From assembly GCF_052065355.1 (NCBI RefSeq), contig NZ_JBQHUF010000003.1, positions 124,001 to 188,000 of the forward strand: a DNA stretch of 64,000 nt, given 5' to 3'. The first letter of the stretch is position 1, and each line of letters opens with the position of its first letter. Of this stretch, positions 58,541-64,000 are shown piece after piece. The position numbers were made by a program, and so were the translations under genes. The DNA comes from Flavonifractor sp052065355 (lineage in GTDB: Bacteria > Bacillota > Clostridia > Oscillospirales > Oscillospiraceae). The notes below the pieces were generated by a model. The model saw only the letters and a program-made list of their open reading frames with translations, was not told the origin of the DNA and searched no databases.

Positions 58541-59881
58541 TTACATGATGATGACAGACATATAGAGCTGAGCCATAGCGTTCACGACGTTCAGGTTCTT
58601 CACAATGCAAAGAACAGCCTTCTTCGTGTCGCCCTGCTCAACGGTCACACTGTCGGGGTCAAAGTCTTCGATTGCACGAATAGACTCAAGGTCCTGGTGC
58701 AGCTTGCAAATGTCGTTCCACAGAGCGACTCTGCCTGCCGCGTCGTTCGGCACGGTACCCAGGTAGCGAGTATTGAAGAGCACGGCCGTGTCATTGGCGA
58801 TCTGATCGCAGACGCGGATAGTCTGGTTAGACTTGAATACGTCGCCCTTCGTGTCGGAGACAGTGACCAGGGAGTTAATATCCTCCAGGATTCTGGTCTC
58901 GCCATTGACGTTGTGGAACATCAGGCGTCCACTCTTGATCGCGGCCTCGAGTTCGGCCTGGGTGTAATCGGTGTTGACGGTCAACTCGCCGTCATACTTC
59001 TTGTTGGTATTGGACTTATTGACTGCGCAGCCAGCAGACGCGCCGGTCATCCAATACACAAGGCCGTACTGGCCCATGCCGGGAATGCTCTCGTCGTAGC
59101 CCGTCACATTACTGCCGACTTCGATAACACCCTCATAGTCTCCGATCTTCTCATTGGTAGACAAGTTGAAGATAACCGTCTGGAACTTCGCGCCGATCTC
59201 GTCGCGGAGGCGCTTCGTGTAGTTGACGTACAGCTTGATCGTGGTCGGGTCATCGGAAGGACAGCCGAGCGTGTTGAAGCTGTAGCTCTCCAGCTTGTCC
59301 AGGAAAGCCTGGTGCGCAGAAGCGTTTGCCGTACCGTTCGTGCCGCTCGCGAGCGGGGTCTTCGCGGTTGCCTTCAGCACGGCCTCAGACTTCCAGGTGA
59401 CAAAGTCGTTGTCCTTCAGTGCTGTAGCCGCGTCTACCGTCTGCATGTCAAGCAGAGTGGTGTCATAGTACAGGCTGACGTCAAAGAGACTCGGCTGGTC
59501 AGCATTTGCGGTGATAACCACAAACATTTTATTGCCGGCAACGCCGGAATAGCGCGCGGTGCAGAACTCGCACGTAGCTTTCGTGCCACCGCCGTTCAGG
59601 CGGTAAGCGTAAAGGGTCTGCGTATACTGGAACAGCTCACGCAGGGGCTGCAGAGCCTTATCGGTATACGGGTGGCCGAACAGCTTGAGGCTGTTCTTCT
59701 GGAAGTCCCCGCTCGTCACGGCGAAAACCGTGTTATCGGGGCCCCAGTCCAGCACCAGAGGCATAGCCGCGTAGCCTCTTTCGGAGAGGGTAGCGGACGC
59801 CTTAGCTACGCTGGAAAAGTTGATATAAGTACCGGGGAGTACCTTGTTCTGTACTGCCCAGATTCCACCGCCAAGGGCCAT
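58541..59881 (-). CDS. Phage tail sheath protein (XkdK family)
   Basis: The 446-aa contractile sheath protein shows LPGTYINFSSVAKASATLSE, FAVTSGDFQKNSLKLFGHPY and the C-terminal domain with DICKLHQDLESIRAIEDFDP and VNAMAQLYMSVII. Its presence makes this a myovirus-type prophage. It starts one base after the stop of the 61-aa gene. Confidence 0.95.
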   Translation of the reverse strand: MALGGGIWAVQNKVLPGTYINFSSVAKASATLSERGYAAMPLVLDWGPDNTVFAVTSGDFQKNSLKLFGHPYTDKALQPLRELFQYTQTLYAYRLNGGGTKATCEFCTARYSGVAGNKMFVVITANADQPSLFDVSLYYDTTLLDMQTVDAATALKDNDFVTWKSEAVLKATAKTPLASGTNGTANASAHQAFLDKLESYSFNTLGCPSDDPTTIKLYVNYTKRLRDEIGAKFQTVIFNLSTNEKIGDYEGVIEVGSNVTGYDESIPGMGQYGLVYWMTGASAGCAVNKSNTNKKYDGELTVNTDYTQAELEAAIKSGRLMFHNVNGETRILEDINSLVTVSDTKGDVFKSNQTIRVCDQIANDTAVLFNTRYLGTVPNDAAGRVALWNDICKLHQDLESIRAIEDFDPDSVTVEQGDTKKAVLCIVKNLNVVNAMAQLYMSVIIM

Positions 59882-59882
59882 A

Positions 59883-60068
59883 TTATTTCACCTTACCTTT
59901 CATAAAGTTATCGATCGCAGTATCAACCTCAGCGAGGGTATACTGCTTATCGTCCTCCAAAAGGGCGCCAATCAGGTCGCGCCGGTTCGCGTATCGGTTG
60001 GACCTGAGCAGCTGCTCTTTCGAGTGCTTAGGAACCGCAGCCTTTGCTGCGGTAGAGGCTTTAGCCAT
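59883..60068 (-). CDS. Small phage protein, 61 aa
   Basis: A short basic, Ala-rich start (MAKASTAAKAAVPKHSKEQL) is followed by a helical domain with LIGALLEDDKQYTLAEVDTA. This arrangement is common in the small protein found just before the sheath in clostridial Mu/PBSX-like phages. Function unknown. The ATG at 60068 has GGAGGAAAG upstream. Confidence 0.7.
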   Translation of the reverse strand: MAKASTAAKAAVPKHSKEQLLRSNRYANRRDLIGALLEDDKQYTLAEVDTAIDNFMKGKVK

Positions 60069-60069
60069 A

Positions 60070-60495
60070 TTACTTTCCTCCTTGCTCAATTTTCAGCGTG
60101 CCCATCAGGGTCTCGTTGATCTCTGTACGAGCAAAGTGATTATACGAGACGAGGAAATGCAGCACGCCGGCAGTGACCTCAAAGCTCATATCCGTGCCGC
60201 GCAGCTTATCGCCCCCCGGCAGGTCAATGAGCTTGAGCTCTTCACAGAGGGTATCGGCTACGCGGTAGCACTCTTCTCGTCCGGTCTTTGGAAAGTAAAG
60301 GACGTCAAAGCGAGGGAGTCTCTTTTGACGCTGCGCCGGATAGTCCAGGACTTCGACGTTTACCAAAAGCACAATAAAAGCAGGCGGCCGAAGCCCCTGC
60401 TTTACTGTGTCAGACTCGATATGACTTTCAGGAAAGGCCTTTCGCAAGGCCAGAGTGATTCCATCTAAAATAATGTTCGTGTTAATTTCCGCCAT
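60070..60495 (-). CDS. Phage tail terminator-like protein (YqbJ-like)
   Basis: The 141-aa protein (LRPPAFIVLLVNVEVLDYPA, LPRFDVLYFPKTGREECYRV) occupies the tail-terminator/completion slot between gp10-like and sheath genes. It likely caps the tail tube at the head side. It overlaps its neighbour upstream by 14 bases. Confidence 0.75.
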   Translation of the reverse strand: MAEINTNIILDGITLALRKAFPESHIESDTVKQGLRPPAFIVLLVNVEVLDYPAQRQKRLPRFDVLYFPKTGREECYRVADTLCEELKLIDLPGGDKLRGTDMSFEVTAGVLHFLVSYNHFARTEINETLMGTLKIEQGGK

Positions 60496-60955
60496 TGCAA
60501 ACCTCCTTCAGCTTTTGGAGCACCATCTTCTCAAGCACAGACGGGGCGATTCGCTTTAGCTTTTCTTCCGAGATAGTCAGCATGTACCGGCCTTCGACCC
60601 AGCCCCCGGAGGGGGTTCGGTGACCGAACTCCACATAGGAGGCGTATTCTACGGGGTTGATGATTTCAACGGTATACATATTACCGCTCTTTGTCACAGT
60701 CAGGGACTGCGCATAACCCTGAGCGGCTTTGCCGTTCTTTGCACCCCAGCCGCGCCGGAGAGTACCGCCTTTCTTGCCGGAGCCTTTCGGGTATTTGCCG
60801 ACCGGCGTTGCAGGGATAACCAGTGCCAGAAGTCTGGACGCAAGTTCTTTACTGCAGGCGATACAGAGATCATCAAGCTCCGCGTCGCTCAGTTTGCCAA
60901 AGCTGTTCGCGAGCTCTCGATACTGAGAGAAGTCGCAGCGGCCCCAGCGAGCCAT
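60482..60955 (-). CDS. HK97 gp10-like phage protein
   Basis: The 157-aa protein with GSGKKGGTLRRGWGAKNGKA and VEIINPVEYASYVEFGHRTP, the signature stretch of the HK97-gp10 family of head-tail joining proteins. It overlaps the closure protein gene by one base. Confidence 0.85.
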   Translation of the reverse strand: MARWGRCDFSQYRELANSFGKLSDAELDDLCIACSKELASRLLALVIPATPVGKYPKGSGKKGGTLRRGWGAKNGKAAQGYAQSLTVTKSGNMYTVEIINPVEYASYVEFGHRTPSGGWVEGRYMLTISEEKLKRIAPSVLEKMVLQKLKEVCNGGN

Positions 60956-61317
60956 TACGCATACCTCTCGAAAGGCACGAGCATGATCTCCTGGTGAACG
61001 CTGTAAACTGCAGGAGGACCAGACTGCGCATAGGCGTTTGTCTGGCCCTCCTGGGTAACCACGATCTTCGAGCCGGGAGGAATGGCTACGGACTTATCGA
61101 GGAACAGTTTCAGCGACTGCTGGGTCAGTGGAGCGCTATCCTGCTCGGTAGTGCTTGAGATACTGGAGAAGGAAAGCCTGCACGGCTGTTTCTGGAGAAC
61201 CTGGGCCTCCGTGGACTCGTCTCGGCCGTTGGCTGGGTTTCTTATAGTCTTGACTGTGTAAACGTCACAGAGGCCCTTCCAGAGCTTCTGGAGCGCGTTC
61301 CGATAGTTCTTTACCAT
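60955..61317 (-). CDS. Phage head closure-like protein
   Basis: The 120-aa protein (LWKGLCDVYTVKTIRNPANG, PCRLSFSSISSTTEQDSAPL, LDKSVAIPPGSKIVVTQEGQ) fits the head-closure/stopper family that follows the gp6-like connector. Assignment rests on both sequence pattern and gene order. Confidence 0.75.
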   Translation of the reverse strand: MVKNYRNALQKLWKGLCDVYTVKTIRNPANGRDESTEAQVLQKQPCRLSFSSISSTTEQDSAPLTQQSLKLFLDKSVAIPPGSKIVVTQEGQTNAYAQSGPPAVYSVHQEIMLVPFERYA

Positions 61318-61703
61318 ACCAGCCTCCTATAAGCCGCGATCAGCTCTGCACTGGGTTCGATCATCTTTGCAAGCATTGCGTCGAACTGGTCCTCGAAAGA
61401 ACCAGTATCGGCGATTGCGAAAGTGACCGAAGTATCGCCCTCAGAGATACTCTTTGCAGGTGCCTCAAAGTCATACTGATCGGCGAGCGCGCCGGTCTGC
61501 TTCTTGTCTGCGAGGAACATGCCCGCGGCCATATCCACCCAGACATAGAAAAGGCCCTCAGGCACTTGAAGCTGATTCGTTCTGGCCTTTAGGTCTGCCT
61601 CGGCTTTCTTAACATTGTAGTCGATCGCCGCGCTGTCGGTCTCAGCTACCGTATAGCCGAGCGCCGACAGTCGGGTTTTTACTGCCGCGAGTACGTCCAC
61701 CAT
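61311..61703 (-). CDS. Phage head-tail connector (gp6/YqbG-like)
   Basis: The 130-aa helical adaptor protein (VKTRLSALGYTVAETDSAAI, LFYVWVDMAAGMFLADKKQT) is in the conserved slot after major capsid. It joins portal and tail. The Gly/Asp loop ISEGDTSVTFAI is typical of the family. Confidence 0.8.
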   Translation of the reverse strand: MVDVLAAVKTRLSALGYTVAETDSAAIDYNVKKAEADLKARTNQLQVPEGLFYVWVDMAAGMFLADKKQTGALADQYDFEAPAKSISEGDTSVTFAIADTGSFEDQFDAMLAKMIEPSAELIAAYRRLVW

Positions 61704-61708
61704 AGGCC

Positions 61709-62791
61709 TTAACCTCTGGAGATGATACGGGCGATAGGAATGACCTTATCAGCGATCGTATCGGTACCGTCGTTAACCAGAGACCAGTTAGTGCCGGTAG
61801 CCAGCTCAGCATTGGTGGGGCTATTGGTAGCCTGGGAGGCCTTCGTGTAGGAGATACCTGCAACAGACACAGCCTTGCGCTTACGGCTGATGAGGGTATC
61901 TTCGCCACCGCGGTGCTTAGCGTCACGAATCATCTCGTACGGCACCTTTGCGCCGACATCTTCCCAACCGATCGCACCCTCACCCAGCACGTAGGTGGTG
62001 TAGACGCTGTGCTTGTGAGTGCTGCCTTCCTCGGCAACAGGCATGGAGTCGTCTACGATAACCAGGCGGCCGTTCCAGGAGCCCATGCCCAGCTCACGCT
62101 CGATACCGTCGGCGTCAGTGTACTTCAGGTAAGTCAGGAGCTTCATGTTCTCCAGGTTGGTAGCAACCGCAGAGTGGCAGAGCACCAGAGAGAACTTACC
62201 CTTGTGATCGCCGCAGGCCTTCTGGATAGCGGAGTTCAGAGTGGTGGCGGTCATCATCATGTCAGCGGTAGTCTCGGTATCGCCGCTTGCGGAGATGTCG
62301 TAGGTATGGTTGTCCACGAACTTCTTGTTCGCAGTCTTGATCGCGCCGGTGCCGGTATTGGACATGCGGAAGATACCCTTCAAGATGTCAAGCAGAATAT
62401 CCTGGTCAACGCTGTTCCAGTACTCGTTGATCTGGTTGCGGACGTTCGCCATAAAGTCAACGCCGCCGGTGACGTCATAGGAGAAGTCAGCCTCAGTCCA
62501 GCCGTTCATACGGCCGAAGGTGAAAACACCCTGCTCAAAGGTCTTAGTAGAGCCGGGGTTCAGGTCGCTCACGCCGTCGTAGTTCTGAGCGGCGCCGCCG
62601 AGCAGACCGAAGAAAGGCAGAACCGCGTACACAGTACCGCCCTGGTTCACATTGCCAAAGGTATCGCGCAGGCGCTGGTCGCCCACGATCGCGCGAGACT
62701 CTCTCAGCTTATTCAGCTTAGGGTTGGGAACAGCAGACATATACTTGCCGAATGCCTTCTCATTGAAGGACTTAGCATCAAATTTCGCCAT
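61709..62791 (-). CDS. Major capsid protein
   Basis: The 360-aa coat protein of HK97-fold type (RESRAIVGDQRLRDTFGNVN, QGVFTFGRMNGWTEADFSYD, LVLCHSAVATNLENMKLLTY, YTTYVLGEGAIGWEDVG) resembles coat proteins of clostridial phages. It follows the scaffold gene by 23 bases. No protease is visible, so scaffold-assisted assembly without a fused protease is likely. Confidence 0.9.
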   Translation of the reverse strand: MAKFDAKSFNEKAFGKYMSAVPNPKLNKLRESRAIVGDQRLRDTFGNVNQGGTVYAVLPFFGLLGGAAQNYDGVSDLNPGSTKTFEQGVFTFGRMNGWTEADFSYDVTGGVDFMANVRNQINEYWNSVDQDILLDILKGIFRMSNTGTGAIKTANKKFVDNHTYDISASGDTETTADMMMTATTLNSAIQKACGDHKGKFSLVLCHSAVATNLENMKLLTYLKYTDADGIERELGMGSWNGRLVIVDDSMPVAEEGSTHKHSVYTTYVLGEGAIGWEDVGAKVPYEMIRDAKHRGGEDTLISRKRKAVSVAGISYTKASQATNSPTNAELATGTNWSLVNDGTDTIADKVIPIARIISRG

Positions 62792-62814
62792 TATTGTTCA
62801 ACTTCCTTTCAAAA

Positions 62815-63408
62815 TTAGTTTGCCGCGTCAGGGTTGTTCTCCATATACGCAGCGAGTTCGTCGTAGGTCATCTTAGAGTAGTCCGGGGGCTGGTTGTTAG
62901 GGTCACCGCTCTCACCAGGCTTGAAACCCTTGAATCCAGCCTTGCCAGTCTCGAACATAAAGCCGCTGTCAGGAGCCTCAGCCAGTTTCTTGATCTGGTC
63001 GGCCAGTCCCTTAACGGTGCCGTCTGCGTCCAGCTCAGCCTTATCCAGGTCGAGCAGAGCCTTGACGGCTTTTACGTTCTTCGCTTTTGCTGCAGACAGA
63101 GCCAGCTCAACGGCGGTATCGATTTTGAGGCTTTTGATCTCAGCCTCATGGGCCTTCGCCGCAGTTGCGTTCTCAGTCTGGAGAGTTGCGATCTGAGTTT
63201 TCAGGGCTTCAACGTCGCCGGTAGAGGCCTTGAGGGTCTCCAGCTGCTTGTCGCGCTCCTTAACTGTGTCGGCAAGGTTTTTCTTCTCAGTGTTCAGCGT
63301 GTTAAAGTCAGCACGCGCCACAAAGTTCTTGCCGATCTCTTCGGAAACCTTCTTGTCGATCTCCTCAGAGTACGCTTCTCCCAAAATAGTTTTCAGCCAG
63401 TCCAACAT
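62815..63408 (-). CDS. Phage scaffold protein (minor structural GP20 family)
   Basis: The 197-aa helical protein begins MLDWLKTILGEAYSEEIDKK, has a central coiled coil (LADTVKERDKQLETLKASTG) and ends with an acidic tail (YSKMTYDELAAYMENNPDAA), as in GP20-type scaffolds. It lies just before the major capsid gene. AGGAGG precedes the ATG. A terminator and a 50-bp element lie in the 224-bp gap upstream. Confidence 0.9.
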   Translation of the reverse strand: MLDWLKTILGEAYSEEIDKKVSEEIGKNFVARADFNTLNTEKKNLADTVKERDKQLETLKASTGDVEALKTQIATLQTENATAAKAHEAEIKSLKIDTAVELALSAAKAKNVKAVKALLDLDKAELDADGTVKGLADQIKKLAEAPDSGFMFETGKAGFKGFKPGESGDPNNQPPDYSKMTYDELAAYMENNPDAAN

Positions 63409-63507
63409 ATTTTCCTCCTGTCTCCCGCTATCCTTTTTATCCGGCCAGTCCCGGTATTGCGGGCGCGCTATTTATTGTCCGCCGCGTAAGGCGGTAATTT
63501 TTGTATG

Positions 63508-63540
63508 AAAAAAGCGCCTCCTGCTAAAAAGCAGGGACGC
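63508..63540 (-). terminator. Intrinsic terminator upstream of the scaffold gene
   Basis: On the minus strand a GC stem GCGTCCCTGC/GCAGGAGGCGC (one bulge) with a TTTTTA-type loop is followed by six T's. It lies inside the structural gene block, so head genes need either read-through or a promoter between 63507 and 63409. Confidence 0.75.
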
Positions 63541-63575
63541 TCTAATCAACTATTGCTTCTGTGGGACTCCACGGT

Positions 63576-63625
63576 CTCCCGTATCGCGTTTTAACTGATG
63601 GGCCCTTAGATTTACCCTCTGAAAA
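63576..63625. repeat. 50-bp repeated element, copy B
   Basis: Matches copy A (40629-40678) at 47 of 50 positions. It starts a few bases after the stop codon of the 70-aa gene and ends 36 bp before the terminator stem. The long pairing arm present at copy A is missing here. Confidence 0.75.
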
Positions 63626-63632
63626 ATCGGGC

Positions 63633-63845
63633 TCATTTATGGGCTTTCTGGATTGCTTTAATCTCGGACTCATAGACCTCGATAAGCTCGTCGCCGTTCT
63701 GAATCAGAATAGAATCCTCTTGACGTTCATCTTCACCGGCGTCTTCCGCGTCCAAGCAGTCAATCCACCTGCCGCGCACGGTTTTGCCGTTCGCGCAAGT
63801 AACGACTACGCTCTGGTCGAGTAGCGAGATATACTTCTCAATCAT
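63633..63845 (-). CDS. Small Sm/LSM-fold-like phage protein, 70 aa
   Basis: The acidic 70-aa protein has a beta-rich pattern (QSVVVTCANGKTVRGRWIDC ... DSILIQNGDELIEVYESEIK) that looks like an LSM/Sm-type barrel, seen in small phage proteins near capsid genes. The fold is inferred by pattern only. Its ATG overlaps the TGA of the gene upstream, so the two are coupled. Confidence 0.65.
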   Translation of the reverse strand: MIEKYISLLDQSVVVTCANGKTVRGRWIDCLDAEDAGEDERQEDSILIQNGDELIEVYESEIKAIQKAHK

Positions 63846-64000
63846 TTTGCTGCTCCTTTCTGCGGTCTTGCCGGAACAATGTGCCAGCCCTTACGCTTAG
63901 AATAATGAATAATACCGGTATTTGTAGGAACTTCCTTACCGGTGTACTTGCTTCTATAAATACCGATAGTCTCGGTATGAGTGAACCGCTCTTTGTGATT
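63842..64000 (-). CDS. Partial phage protein (C-terminal 52 aa)
   Basis: An open frame enters from beyond the window and ends with TGA at 63844-63842; it reads ERFTHTETIGIYRSKYTGKE ... YSKRKGWHIVPARPQKGAAK. The ATGA overlap with the next gene supports it being coding. The short basic segment resembles the end of phage minor capsid or head-assembly proteins, but the family cannot be assigned from this part. Confidence 0.6.
   Translation of the reverse strand, partial: NHKERFTHTETIGIYRSKYTGKEVPTNTGIIHYSKRKGWHIVPARPQKGAAK

Overview
The window reads as a GC-rich Gram-positive anaerobe of the class Clostridia, most likely an Oscillospiraceae gut bacterium of the Flavonifractor/Intestinimonas/Lawsonibacter kind. 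The supporting genes are a B12-dependent ribonucleotide reductase, a WalRK system with YycH/YycI-type partners, an AtoE-type short-chain fatty acid transporter beside a beta-keto acid cleavage enzyme (BKACE), a CstA and FeoAB. The species assignment is inference from gene content and base composition; no rRNA is present.

Positions 1-39404 are ordinary chromosome, compactly packed with strong intrinsic terminators between units. In order: dacF-type carboxypeptidase (-); mobA and a polar amino acid ABC transporter (+); small proteins and an AAA+ ATPase; O-antigen-ligase-like protein, glycosyltransferase and CPBP protease (-); nrdJ (+) with a candidate NrdR box; MATE pump (-); feoAB (+); a BKACE / 3-hydroxyacyl dehydrogenase / AtoE operon (-) with a textbook sigma-54 promoter, three GGTGA-N6-TCACC operator-like palindromes and an adjacent sigma-54 activator; a CDF transporter; a two-component system plus HtrA protease; an amidohydrolase; CstA; a sugar-phosphate nucleotidyltransferase and a NYN-LOTUS protein; the walR-walK-yycH-yycI cluster (-) behind a NUDIX hydrolase; a MecA-like protein; then smpB, a cyclophilin and the tmRNA gene ssrA.

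From the 3' end of ssrA (39752) to the window end is a prophage, or the contractile-tail half of one, probably integrated at ssrA. All its genes are on the minus strand. Reading in the direction of transcription (64000 to 40000): partial gene, Sm-fold-like small protein, scaffold, major capsid, connector and closure proteins, tail terminator, sheath, tube, tail chaperone with a -1 frameshift extension, tape measure, LysM/XkdP, XkdQ, DUF2577, XkdS, baseplate J, XkdU, variable tail fibre, Avd, template repeat, reverse transcriptase, carbohydrate-binding protein, holins and amidase. Beyond the lysis terminator lies an accessory block with small proteins, an N6-methylase-like protein, a second variable protein, an XRE regulator, FolD and a SprT-like metalloprotein. 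No integrase, terminase or portal is in view; they should lie beyond 64000.

The most interesting system is a diversity-generating retroelement (DGR): template repeat TR at 49346-49470, Avd, reverse transcriptase and two target variable repeats. VR1 is the C-terminus of the tail fibre (50003-50127). VR2 is the C-terminus of a short stand-alone protein 6.4 kb away in the accessory block (42924-43047). In the TR interior, every difference between TR and either VR (18 of 18 and 11 of 11) falls on an adenine of the coding strand. Each VR gene is followed by a perfect GC hairpin with the same ACAAG loop. The accessory block also carries a 54-bp element present three times directly upstream of putative phage promoters, and a 50-bp element present once there and once before the scaffold gene.
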